A stretch of DNA of 14,605 nt from an uncultured Neomegalonema sp. (lineage in GTDB: Bacteria; Pseudomonadota; Alphaproteobacteria; Rhodobacterales; Rhodobacteraceae), in the NCBI GenBank assembly GCA_937944035.1, contig CALDZQ010000306.1:1-14605 (forward strand), given 5' to 3'. The notes beneath the pieces are model-generated. The model saw nothing but the letters and a program-made list of their open reading frames with translations. It was not told where the DNA came from and did not search any database. The first letter of the stretch is position 1. Each line of letters begins with the position of its first letter. Positions 7,447 to 14,254 of the stretch are shown here, piece by piece. The position numbers were made by a program, and so were the translations under genes.

Positions 7447-7498
7447 ACCGTCCGGTGGCATTCAGTATGGTGATTGAAAAAATAACACCCCGGACGGT
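7447..7498. repeat. Inverted repeat with 9-bp arms just after ndk
   Basis: ACCGTCCGG (7447-7455) and CCGGACGGT (7490-7498) are perfect inverted copies separated by 34 bp, starting 10 bp past the ndk stop. The loop is too long for a classic intrinsic terminator. It could mark a binding site or an RNA-stabilising stem at the ndk 3' end. Confidence 0.4.
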
Positions 7499-7508
7499 AA
7501 AAAGTTCC

Positions 7509-7931
7509 TCAACCGACCAATTCGATCCCGGCAAAGAAGTAAGCGATTTCAATCGCCGCGTTCTCGGCACTGTCCGACCCGTGGACCGAGTTTTCACCGA
7601 TTGACTGCGCGAATTCCTTACGGACCGTACCCGCATCAGCTTCGGCAGGGTTCGTTGCACCCATGACTTCACGGTTCTTCGCAACGGCGTTTTCGCCTTC
7701 CAAAACCTGAACGACGACGGGCGAGCGGGACATGAATTCACACAGCTCACCATAAAACGGGCGTTCGGCGTGAACTTCATAAAACTTGCCCGCTTGCGCC
7801 TGGCTGAGGTGAACACGCTTTTGCGCAACGATGCGCAGGCCGGCTTCTTCAAATTTCGCGTTGATCGCGCCGGTCAGGTTGCGTTCGGTGGCATCAGGTT
7901 TGATGATCGAAAATGTGCGCTCAAGTGCCAT
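7509..7931 (-). CDS. ndk: Nucleoside diphosphate kinase
   Basis: Ndk moves the gamma-phosphate of ATP to other nucleoside diphosphates through a phosphohistidine and so balances the cellular NTP and dNTP pools. The 140-residue length is standard. The N-terminus ALERTFSIIKPDATERN is canonical, and the active-site block NSVHGSDS contains the phosphorylated histidine, His117. The nucleotide-binding segment PVVVQVLEGENAV and the C-terminal EIAYFF block are also present. The start at 7931 follows a GGAG about 11 nt upstream, a rather long spacing, but no other start fits the family. It is divergent from the two-gene repeat-protein operon across a 337-bp gap. Nothing unusual is seen in the protein. 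Confidence 0.98.
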   Translation of the reverse strand: MALERTFSIIKPDATERNLTGAINAKFEEAGLRIVAQKRVHLSQAQAGKFYEVHAERPFYGELCEFMSRSPVVVQVLEGENAVAKNREVMGATNPAEADAGTVRKEFAQSIGENSVHGSDSAENAAIEIAYFFAGIELVG

Positions 7932-8169
7932 GTCAGTCGTACTCCGTGGATTTATGGGGGCAAGACATGCCGCCCGAATTTACTGGCGCGCAGTACCACG
8001 GCCCTCCCCCGGAGAAAACCGCTTTTGTGATCCCGCTCTCAATTACCGCAAGCCGGCCGGATAAACTTTTCAATGCACGACATGCCGCGTTGTCACAAGA
8101 AAGTGCCATACCACTCAAAAACCATTGAATTTTCCGCTTTTGAGATGCTCCTGAGAAAATCACTCGAAA

Positions 8170-8197
8170 TTGCGGTCAACAAACGCTAAACTATTCT
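8170..8197 (+). promoter_or_regulatory. Possible promoter of the repeat-protein operon
   Basis: TTGCGG (8170-8175) and TATTCT (8192-8197) are spaced 16 bp apart in an AT-rich stretch, giving a leader of about 65 nt before the 49-residue gene. The rest of the 337-bp gap between ndk and this gene (7932-8268) holds no convincing gene. A 53-codon open frame at 7967-8128 has no family resemblance. Confidence 0.4.
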
Positions 8198-8268
8198 AAC
8201 TATTGCGAAGTTTTTATCTGCCGCTCTGCTTTGACGTGTGCGGCATACGTGTACCGGGAGAGACTGAA

Positions 8269-8418
8269 ATGACGTTATTCCTCATTATTTGCGCCCTGAT
8301 GGCGATCATAGGCGGCGCCATCGTCGGATGGTTCGTTCGTTGGAACTCGGTCGAGGTGGGCGAACATGTTCTCCCGCATCAGCTTGAGCGGAATAAAACA
8401 CAGAACGGATCGGTATAA
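8269..8418 (+). CDS. 49-residue single-pass membrane protein, first gene of the repeat-protein operon
   Basis: The ATG at 8269 follows a GGGAGAG ribosome binding site. The protein has one hydrophobic helix (about residues 2-23, MTLFLIICALMAIIGGAIVG) ending in WFVRW, then a short polar tail (NSVEVGEHVLPHQLERNKTQ and four more residues). Its stop overlaps the start of the next gene as TAATG, so the two are almost certainly co-translated. The end of its membrane helix, GGAIVGWFVRW, closely resembles the same place in the neighbour, GSAVLGWLLRW. The two proteins may therefore share a membrane-segment ancestor and could associate through these helices. I know no named family for it. Basic residues after the helix point to a cytoplasmic C-terminus. 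Confidence 0.75.
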   Translation: MTLFLIICALMAIIGGAIVGWFVRWNSVEVGEHVLPHQLERNKTQNGSV

Positions 8419-11400
8419 TGTTTAAGCTCCTGCTCTTGATTCTCTCAGTCTTGCTTTTGATAGCAGGCTCCGCTGTTCTCGGCTGGCTGTTGCGCTGGTA
8501 CGAAAACGGGGGGCGCTGCGGCAAAGGCGGTATCACCGACGGATTGCAAGGTTCGGGCGGGGGCGGAAAAACCGCTTCATCATCGACCACGGCATCGTCG
8601 GCAAATACCCGCGACACCGCCTCCACAGCCGAAGCATCGCGGTCGAGCCGCTCGCTTGACGCGTTGCAGACAAGATCAACCGGCACGGCCCTGCGCGGCG
8701 AAGGCGGATCTGCCGGCACGTTGAGCGGCGTTGGCGCGAAAATCGCAGCGGCAGGCACTGCCGCTGTGGTGGCTGCCAAAACGATGGCGTCGGACACGTT
8801 CAAATCCGATTCGACAGATAAAGACACCTCATCAGACACGGCGCAAAGCGCAGATGCCTCCGGCATACGCGGCACGTTGAGCGGCATGGGATCAAAAGTC
8901 GCTGCGGCAGGCTCAGCCGCCCTCGACTCCGCCAAAACGATGGCATCCGATACCTTCACGAAGACGGACACCACGAATGCGGGTACGGCAGAGGACAAAG
9001 GCTCGGCCTCCGGTCCGGCCAAAACCGCTGACGGCTCCGGCAGCACATCAGGGGCGCTCGACACCTTGACCGGCGCGGGGGCAAAAGCCGTCGCAGCAGG
9101 CGCAGCCGCCGTCACCGCTGCCAAAGTGATGGCATCGGACACAGTCGCAAAAGCGGGCGGCACGGCCGACAGAACCGGCACTGCCACAGACGCAGCCCAA
9201 GCCGAACGCAAAAAAGCTGAAGACGCGGCCCGCGCCGAAGCCGAGCGTAAAAAAGCTGAAGAAGCCGCCCGTGCTGAAGCCGAGCGTAAAAAGGCTGAAG
9301 AAGCGGCCCATGCTGAAGCCGAACGCAAGAAGGCTGAAGAAGCGGCCCGTGCTGAAGCTGAACGTAAAAAAGCTGAAGAAGCCGCCCGCGCGGAAGCCGA
9401 GCGTAAAAAGGCCGAAGAAGCTGCCCGCGCTGAAGCCGAACGTAAAAAGGCCGAAGAAGCCGCCCGTGCTGAAGCCGAGCGTAAAAAGGCTGAAGACGCA
9501 GCCCGCGCCGAAGCCGAACGTAAAAAGGCCGAAGAAGCTGCCCGCGCCGAAGCCGAGCGTAAAAAAGCTGAAGAAGCTGCCCGCGCCGAAGCCGAGCGTA
9601 AAAAAGCTGAAGAAGCGGCCCGTGCTGAAGCAGAGCGTAAAAAGGCCGAAGAAGCCGCCCGCGCCGAAGCCGAACGTAAAAAAGCTGAAGACGCTGCCCG
9701 CGCCGAAGCAGAGCGTAAAAAGGCCGAAGAAGCAGCCCACGCTGAAGCCGAACGTAAAAAGGCCGAAGAAGCAGCCCGTGCTGAAGCCGAGCGTAAGGAA
9801 GCTGAAGAAGCGGCCCGCGCTGAAGCCGAGCGTAAAAAGGCCGAAGACGCTGCTCGCGCTGAAGCGGAGCGCAAGAAGGCCGAAGAAGCGGCCCGCGCCG
9901 AAGCCGAGCGTAAAAAGGCCGAAGAAGCGGCCCGTGCTGAAGCCGAGCGCAAGAAGGCCGAAGACGCTGCTCGCGCTGAAGCCGAGCGTAAAAAAGCCGA
10001 AGAAGCCGCTCGCGCTGAAGCGGAGCGTAAAAAAGCTGAAGAAGCCGCCCGTGCTGAAGCCGAACGTAAAAAGGCCGAAGAAGCCGCCCGTGCTGAGGCC
10101 GAGCGTAAAAAGGCCGAAGACGCTGCCCGTGCTAAAAGCGCAACGGGCGGTTCCGGTGGTGCGCTTGGCGTTGCCGCTGCCGTTGGAGCGGCGGGCGCAG
10201 CGGCCGCTGCCCTCGGATCAGACTCCCGCGCATCCTCGCCGGACATGTCGATGGCAGGATCGGTTGTCGGGCAAGAGGACGGCCATACCGGCGCAAGCAC
10301 CGCCGCCGCTTCGCTTGCCGATGCCGAAGACGGTTACGACCGTTCCGGCGCCGACCGTATCACCGAGGCACTCTCCGCCGAGGAAACCGAGGCCCAGCGC
10401 CTCATCGACGCGGGTGAAACCGTCGACGCGCCCTCAAACGCGCTCAGCGCGCCGATGTCCGGCCGTTCGGCAGATGACCTCAAACGCATCTCCGGCATCG
10501 GTCCGAAAATCGAGGGTCAGCTCAACGATAATGGCGTTTATCACTTCGAGCAGATCGCCAATTTCAGCGGGCGTGACCTCGCTTGGGCCGACCAGACACT
10601 CGGTTTCAAAGGCCGCGTCGTGCGTGACCGCTGGATTCCTCAAGCGCGCGGCCTCGCCAGCGAAACCGCCGCTGGCGGCGCTGCATCTTCCGGCACAACA
10701 TCATCTTCCGGCACGGCATCTTCCGGCTCATCAAAAGGTTCGCCTGACGACCTGACCCGTATCAGGGGCGTGGGCCGATCCGTCGAAAAGATGCTGAACT
10801 CCGAAGATGTCTACACATTCGAAGATGTGCTCACTTACGAAAAAGCACCCCAGCCCTGGATCGACCCGAAATGGATGCCGGAGGCCCGCAGACTGCTTGC
10901 CGAAAAACGCGGTGGCGGACAATCAGGTAGTAGCGGTCAATCCGGTGGAAGGGGGCAATCCGGTGCGTCCGGCAATGACATGCGCACCCGCTTCGCCTCG
11001 GTTGCCGAGGAGAGCAGCGCCGACATCGATGCCGGCTCACGCGCCAGCCTGGTCGACATCCCCGACGCGCTTTCCGCCGAGGAAGTCGAGGCGCAAAGCC
11101 TGATTGAGCGGGGCATCCTCGTCGCCCGCCCCGATCAGGCATTGAGCAAACCCAACGCCCAGCGCGCCCCGGATGACCTAAAACTCATCAGCGGCGTCGG
11201 CCCGAAGATCGAAAGCACACTGAACGAAAACGGCATCTACTATTTCGATCAGGTGGCCAATTTCAGCGGGCGTGACCTCGCATGGGCCGATCAAACGCTG
11301 GGGTTCAAAGGCCGCGTCATTCGCGACCGTTGGATACCTCAGGCGCGCGGTCTGGCAAAAACGGCGCATCTTCACGCAAAACCTGCTGAGGGCGGGGAAA

Positions 11401-11735
11401 CCCACGCCTTCATCAACACGCCGTATTCCGATGAGGAAGCGGAAGCGATGCGTCTCATCAGCGATGGCGACGGCTATGTGGCGGATGATTCCAATGCGCC
11501 GGAAATGCTGCTCAGCGGTGGGCCGAAAGGCGGTCGGTCCGATAACCTGCGGGAGATCAAAGGCATCGGCGACAAGCTCAACACCTTGCTGAACGATCTC
11601 GGCATCTACCATTTCGACCAGATCGGCAGCTTCTCGGCACACGACATCGCCTGGGTGGACAGCAAGCTGAAATTCAAAGGCCGCATCGTCCGCGACCGTT
11701 GGGTTCCACAGGCCAAAGCGCTGGTTAAATCCTGA
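8418..11735 (+). CDS. 1105-residue membrane-anchored rod protein with four H3TH/helix-hairpin-helix units
   Basis: Domains in order: a membrane helix at residues 4-26 followed by basic residues (WLLRWYENGG), suggesting a cytoplasmic body; a Ser/Thr/Ala-rich region to residue 261 with three Ala-rich repeats (102-128, 154-180, 217-243); 24 tandem copies of AERKKAEEAARAE (262-573); a Gly/Ala linker; then four helix-hairpin-helix units at 684-748, 775-830 (degenerate), 917-981 and 1041-1105. Each complete unit has a GIGPKIE-type hairpin and a block such as DLAWADQTLGFKGR then RDRWIPQA. They resemble the H3TH domain of COG3743, predicted from sequence to bind nucleic acid. No nuclease catalytic domain is visible. 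The charged repeat should form an uninterrupted helix, a TolA-like coil or an ER/K single helix, roughly 47 nm long at 1.5 Angstrom per residue. Translation is coupled to the 49-residue gene by TAATG. Function is unknown, and a tether between membrane and nucleic acid is inference. Confidence 0.92.
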   Translation: MFKLLLLILSVLLLIAGSAVLGWLLRWYENGGRCGKGGITDGLQGSGGGGKTASSSTTASSANTRDTASTAEASRSSRSLDALQTRSTGTALRGEGGSAGTLSGVGAKIAAAGTAAVVAAKTMASDTFKSDSTDKDTSSDTAQSADASGIRGTLSGMGSKVAAAGSAALDSAKTMASDTFTKTDTTNAGTAEDKGSASGPAKTADGSGSTSGALDTLTGAGAKAVAAGAAAVTAAKVMASDTVAKAGGTADRTGTATDAAQAERKKAEDAARAEAERKKAEEAARAEAERKKAEEAAHAEAERKKAEEAARAEAERKKAEEAARAEAERKKAEEAARAEAERKKAEEAARAEAERKKAEDAARAEAERKKAEEAARAEAERKKAEEAARAEAERKKAEEAARAEAERKKAEEAARAEAERKKAEDAARAEAERKKAEEAAHAEAERKKAEEAARAEAERKEAEEAARAEAERKKAEDAARAEAERKKAEEAARAEAERKKAEEAARAEAERKKAEDAARAEAERKKAEEAARAEAERKKAEEAARAEAERKKAEEAARAEAERKKAEDAARAKSATGGSGGALGVAAAVGAAGAAAAALGSDSRASSPDMSMAGSVVGQEDGHTGASTAAASLADAEDGYDRSGADRITEALSAEETEAQRLIDAGETVDAPSNALSAPMSGRSADDLKRISGIGPKIEGQLNDNGVYHFEQIANFSGRDLAWADQTLGFKGRVVRDRWIPQARGLASETAAGGAASSGTTSSSGTASSGSSKGSPDDLTRIRGVGRSVEKMLNSEDVYTFEDVLTYEKAPQPWIDPKWMPEARRLLAEKRGGGQSGSSGQSGGRGQSGASGNDMRTRFASVAEESSADIDAGSRASLVDIPDALSAEEVEAQSLIERGILVARPDQALSKPNAQRAPDDLKLISGVGPKIESTLNENGIYYFDQVANFSGRDLAWADQTLGFKGRVIRDRWIPQARGLAKTAHLHAKPAEGGETHAFINTPYSDEEAEAMRLISDGDGYVADDSNAPEMLLSGGPKGGRSDNLREIKGIGDKLNTLLNDLGIYHFDQIGSFSAHDIAWVDSKLKFKGRIVRDRWVPQAKALVKS
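8721..9146 (+). repeat. Three Ala-rich repeats in the N-terminal linker
   Basis: Three 27-residue blocks occur at 8721-8801, 8877-8957 and 9066-9146. The first begins LSGVGAKIAAAGTAA, the second LSGMGSKVAAAGSAA and the third LTGAGAKAVAAGAAA. All three end in an AK-x-MASDT block (AKTMASDTF twice, AKVMASDTV once). Spacers of 25 and 36 residues rich in Ser, Thr, Asp and Gly separate them. The blocks look like short amphipathic helices. Confidence 0.8.
9201..10136 (+). repeat. 24 tandem copies of a 39-bp unit coding for a 13-residue helical repeat
   Basis: The array is 24 x 39 bp = 936 bp with no partial unit and no indel. The protein unit is AERKKAEEAARAE. Exceptions are Asp for the second Glu of KKAEE in units 1, 8, 13, 17, 20 and 24, His for Arg in units 3 and 14, Lys-Glu for Lys-Lys in unit 16, and a final Lys in unit 24. 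At DNA level the copies differ at many silent positions (Ala as GCC, GCT, GCG or GCA; Arg as CGT or CGC; Lys as AAA or AAG). Confidence 0.95.
10374..11735 (+). repeat. Tandem H3TH modules with near-identical DNA blocks
   Basis: Three complete modules each consist of a short acidic motif (SAEETEAQRLIDAG at residue 653, SAEEVEAQSLIERG at 886, SDEEAEAMRLISDG at 1004), a spacer, and then a 65-residue hairpin domain 31, 31 and 37 residues after the motif start. The second hairpin unit (775-830) lacks the acidic motif and the FKGR/RDRW segment. Modules 1 and 3 share a 26-bp identical DNA block at 10557-10582 and 11256-11281, a sign of recent duplication or gene conversion. Confidence 0.85.
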
Positions 11736-11744
11736 AAACCCCGG

Positions 11745-11762
11745 GTGCGGTGAAAGCCGCAC
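11745..11762 (+). terminator. Small hairpin after the rod-protein gene
   Basis: GTGCGG-TGAAAG-CCGCAC forms a 6-bp stem and 6-nt loop 10 bp past the stop codon. The following TCATTTCTC is only modestly T-rich. It may act together with the stronger hairpin at 11792. Confidence 0.4.
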
Positions 11763-11791
11763 TCATTTCTCAGAAATAAGACACAGAAAAG

Positions 11792-11815
11792 GCCCGCTTC
11801 CGAAAGGAGGCGGGC
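11792..11815. terminator. Bidirectional intrinsic terminator with a GAAA tetraloop
   Basis: GCCCGCTTCC-GAAA-GGAGGCGGGC makes a 10-bp stem (one G/T wobble) with a GNRA loop. On the minus strand it is followed by CTTTTCTGT, the T-run expected for ending the rpsU transcript. On the plus strand it is followed by TTATTC and could end the rod-protein transcript. It lies between two convergent genes. Confidence 0.8.
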
Positions 11816-11845
11816 TTATTCAATTCAGACAGACAATCAGGCTGC

Positions 11846-12052
11846 TTAGAGGCCGCCTTCGCGCTGGGCCTTCTTACGCGCCAACTTACGGGCGCGGCGC
11901 ACAGCTTCAGCCGATTCGCGAGCACGGCGCTCGGAAGGCTTCTCGTAATGCTGACGCAGCTTCATTTCGCGGAAGATACCTTCACGCTGCATTTTTTTCT
12001 TCAGCGCTTTGAGCGCCTGATCGACATTGTTGTCGCGAACCAAAACCTGCAC
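11846..12052 (-). CDS. rpsU: 30S ribosomal protein bS21
   Basis: bS21 is a small, very basic protein of the 30S ribosomal platform that takes part in translation initiation. The 68 residues begin MQVLVRDNNVDQALKALKKK and continue MQREGIFREMKLRQHYEKPS, the canonical bS21 sequence, with an Arg/Lys/Ala-rich C-terminal helix as usual in alphaproteobacteria. The start codon is GTG (12052), which the family N-terminus fixes without doubt. A GGTGG lies upstream at a long distance, so the ribosome binding site is weak. A good promoter (12101-12129) and a strong terminator (11792-11815) suggest a single-gene transcript. The divergent COQ9-family neighbour is a common alphaproteobacterial pairing. Confidence 0.97.
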   Translation of the reverse strand: MQVLVRDNNVDQALKALKKKMQREGIFREMKLRQHYEKPSERRARESAEAVRRARKLARKKAQREGGL

Positions 12053-12100
12053 GGGCGTTTACCACCGTTTCTTAGAAATTCTGAAAAACTCTGAAGCGGT

Positions 12101-12129
12101 GCTATATCAACCTCAAAAGCACTTGTCGA
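12101..12129 (-). promoter_or_regulatory. Probable sigma70-type promoter of rpsU
   Basis: On the minus strand TCGACA (12129-12124) and TATAGC (12106-12101) are spaced by exactly 17 bp, giving a leader of about 40 nt before the GTG start. The element occupies most of the short gap to the divergent coq9-like gene, so the two genes' control regions overlap. Confidence 0.5.
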
Positions 12130-12145
12130 CTCGCTGGAGGCGAAA

Positions 12146-12919
12146 ATGAGCACGAAAAACAGCAAAATATCACATTCCCGTTCACCGGATAAAATGTCGA
12201 CCACGCATATCGACCCTCCACATATCGCAAAAGTCACGGCTGCCGTGCTCGATGCCGCCCTGCCCGATGTGGTGTTCGACGGCTGGTCCGAAGCCCTCCT
12301 GCGCCGCGCCATCGATGCCGCCGGTGTGGACAGCAGCGACGCGAAACTCGCCTTTCCGCGCGGCGCGCCCGACCTCGCCGCCGCCTTCCACCGCCAAGGC
12401 GACGCGGAAATGCTGGCCCGCCTGACTGCCGAAGACGCCCAATCCCTGCGCATTCGCGATAAGATCACCGCCGCCGTCCGCACCCGGTTGGAGATCGCCG
12501 AGCCCCATGAGGAGGCCATCCGCCGCGCCGCCGCGATGTATGCCCTGCCGATATACGCCGCCGATGGTGCAAAGCTGACTTGGGAGACGGCCGATCATAT
12601 CTGGAATTTTGCGGGCGATACTGCCGATGATTATAATTGGTATACGAAACGCCTCACCCTCTCGGCTGTCTTCTCATCGACCCTCCTGTTCTGGCTCGGT
12701 GATTCGTCCGAAGACAAGGCGGCAACGTGGGCTTTCCTCGACCGCCGCATTGATGGCGTCATGCGGTTCGAGAAAACCAAAAGCGCCCTGCGCAAAAATC
12801 CGCTCGCCCGCTTGGCCCTCGCCGGCCCCAAAGCCCTGCTCTCCCGAATCAGCGCCCCGCAAACCGCCGCAATACCCGAAGGTCTCAGCGTCGGCTTGCC
12901 CGGCCGCCGCAAGCGTTAA
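12146..12919 (+). CDS. COQ9-family protein (ubiquinone biosynthesis accessory protein)
   Basis: COQ9 proteins are TetR-fold-derived lipid-binding proteins that help present ubiquinone precursors to the hydroxylase Coq7 at the membrane. This 257-residue protein has the conserved order: LAFPRGAPDLAAAFHRQGD (about 68-86), a helix IRDKITAAVRTRLE, IRRAAAMYALP, the signature block ADHIWNFAGDTADDYNWYTK (about 148-167) with the following TLLFWLGDSSED, and the C-terminal TWAFLDRRIDGVMRFEKTK. The ATG at 12146 is supported by TGGAGG about 6 nt upstream. An internal ATG (12194) would only remove a polar, poorly conserved leader. The gene is divergent from rpsU and 93 bp upstream of dnaN on the same strand, so read-through into dnaN is possible, though no terminator or promoter is obvious between them. 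Assignment is firm. The exact role is by analogy with mitochondrial COQ9. Confidence 0.93.
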   Translation: MSTKNSKISHSRSPDKMSTTHIDPPHIAKVTAAVLDAALPDVVFDGWSEALLRRAIDAAGVDSSDAKLAFPRGAPDLAAAFHRQGDAEMLARLTAEDAQSLRIRDKITAAVRTRLEIAEPHEEAIRRAAAMYALPIYAADGAKLTWETADHIWNFAGDTADDYNWYTKRLTLSAVFSSTLLFWLGDSSEDKAATWAFLDRRIDGVMRFEKTKSALRKNPLARLALAGPKALLSRISAPQTAAIPEGLSVGLPGRRKR

Positions 12920-13012
12920 CACCATCGACTACGCCCGACTAAACCGCTACGGTCGCGGTCCCCGAATCATTCTCCGGCTCACGCCAAAACCCTGTTTGGA
13001 AGGCATTTCAGG

Positions 13013-14131
13013 ATGAAAGTTATTGCGGAGCGCGCCGCGCTTTTGAAATCTTTGAGCCACGTTCAAAGCGTCGTTGAGCGCCGCAATACGATCCCGATCC
13101 TCGCCAACTTGCTGCTCAAAGCTGAAGAGGGCGGCCTCTCCATCACCGCCACCGATCTTGACATCGAAGCGGTCGAGACCCTGGATGCCAAAGTCGAAAG
13201 CGCGGGCAGCGTCACGGTTTCGGCCCAAACGCTCTACGAGATCATCCGCAAACTTCCCGACGGGGCCGAAGTCGCGCTGACGCTGAACGCCGAGGACGCC
13301 CGCGTCACGGTCAGCGCAGGACGCTCCCGCTTCGCCCTCGCCACCCTGCCCGCCGCTGATTTCCCGATAATGGCCACCTCCGACTATGCCAATCAGTACG
13401 AGATGACAGGCGGCGAGCTGCGCAAATTGTTCGAGAAAGCCCGCTTTGCGATCTCGACCGAGGAGACCCGCTACTATCTCAACGGCGTCTACCTGCACAT
13501 CAATGGCGAGGGCGACAGCGCAACCTTGCGGGCCGTGGCGACAGACGGCCACCGCCTCGCCCGCATCGATGCCCCGGTTCCTGCGGGCGCCGCCGACGCA
13601 CCCGGCGTGATCGTCCCCCGCAAGACCGTCAACGAGCTGGTCAAATTGCTCGATGATGATGAAGCGGTCACGCAAATATCTGTTTCAGAAACGAAAATCC
13701 GTGTTGTTTCCGGGCGTACTGTGCTGACCTCCAAAGTCATCGACGGCCAATTCCCCGACTACACCCGCGTGATCCCGCAGAATAACGACAAGGAACTCAA
13801 GGTCGACGCCGCCCTTTTCGCCAGCGCCGTCGACCGCGTCGGCACGGTCAGCTCCGAAAAATCCCGCGCCGTCAAACTGGCGCTGGAAGAGGACAAACTC
13901 ACCCTTTCGGTCAATGCCCCCGACAGTGGCACGGCGGATGAGGAAATGCTGGTCGCCTATGCCTCCGAGCCGCTGACCATCGGTTTCAACGCCAAATATC
14001 TGCAAGAAATCGCCGCCCAGATCGACCGCGAGAACGCCGTTTTCTCTTTCTCCGACCCCGGCTCCCCAACGCTGGTCAGCGAAGAGGGCGATCCGTCGGC
14101 AATCTACGTTGTCATGCCGATGCGGGTTTGA
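13013..14131 (+). CDS. dnaN: DNA polymerase III subunit beta (sliding clamp)
   Basis: The beta clamp is a ring-shaped dimer that encircles DNA and tethers DNA polymerase III and many repair proteins. The 372-residue protein has the standard three-domain length. Typical blocks are MKVIAERAALLKSLSHVQSV, a central RYYLNGVYLH then RAVATDGHRLA (about 180-182), the PRKTVNELVKLLDDD segment, GQFPDYTRVIP, and the hallmark C-terminal YVVMPMRV that forms part of the partner-binding pocket. GGAAGG lies about 9 nt before the ATG. In many alphaproteobacteria dnaN follows dnaA or precedes recF. Here its neighbours are a COQ9-family gene and a convergent hypothetical gene, so the replication cluster is split. 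No frameshift or missing block is seen. Confidence 0.98.
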   Translation: MKVIAERAALLKSLSHVQSVVERRNTIPILANLLLKAEEGGLSITATDLDIEAVETLDAKVESAGSVTVSAQTLYEIIRKLPDGAEVALTLNAEDARVTVSAGRSRFALATLPAADFPIMATSDYANQYEMTGGELRKLFEKARFAISTEETRYYLNGVYLHINGEGDSATLRAVATDGHRLARIDAPVPAGAADAPGVIVPRKTVNELVKLLDDDEAVTQISVSETKIRVVSGRTVLTSKVIDGQFPDYTRVIPQNNDKELKVDAALFASAVDRVGTVSSEKSRAVKLALEEDKLTLSVNAPDSGTADEEMLVAYASEPLTIGFNAKYLQEIAAQIDRENAVFSFSDPGSPTLVSEEGDPSAIYVVMPMRV

Positions 14132-14203
14132 ACATTTTCAAGGGCAATGGTTCATTGCGTTCTGCGTGATTCAAGAATGATGCGCGACGCGATAAGGCCC
14201 ATG

Positions 14204-14228
14204 CGAAAACCCCGCCCGAAACGGGCGG
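14204..14228 (-). terminator. Intrinsic terminator of the minus-strand hypothetical gene
   Basis: On the minus strand CCGCCCG-TTT-CGGGCGG (14228-14212) forms a 7-bp GC stem followed by GGGGTTTTCG. It begins 26 bp after the stop codon of the gene ending at 14255. It lies between convergent genes and may also limit dnaN read-through, although the plus-strand side lacks a T-run. The rest of the 123-bp gap after dnaN holds nothing I recognise. Confidence 0.7.
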
Positions 14229-14254
14229 CACAGCCGATAACCATCTGAAAATCC

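Noticed and set aside
7967..8128. 53-codon plus-strand frame in the ndk upstream gap with GGGGG six bases before the ATG
   Set aside because: No membrane helix, motif or remembered family, and it lies in the probable control region of ndk. It could be real but cannot be supported.
7933..8163. 76-codon minus-strand frame ending next to the ndk start
   Set aside because: No clear ribosome binding site and an implausible composition; more likely the ndk leader.
9201..10136. CRISPR-like regular repeat
   Set aside because: The units are directly adjacent without spacers and are in frame within a long coding region.
8306..10300. 664-codon open frame on the minus strand opposite the 39-bp array
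   Set aside because: The array length is a multiple of three and lacks stops in several frames, so any frame across it stays open. The product is a monotonous Ala/Ser repeat without a start context, and the plus-strand frame has a clear membrane anchor and hairpin domains.
9271..10755. 494-codon plus-strand frame, Lys/Pro-rich, in another phase of the same array
   Set aside because: It is the frame-shifted shadow of the same repeat and has no ribosome binding site or recognisable domain.
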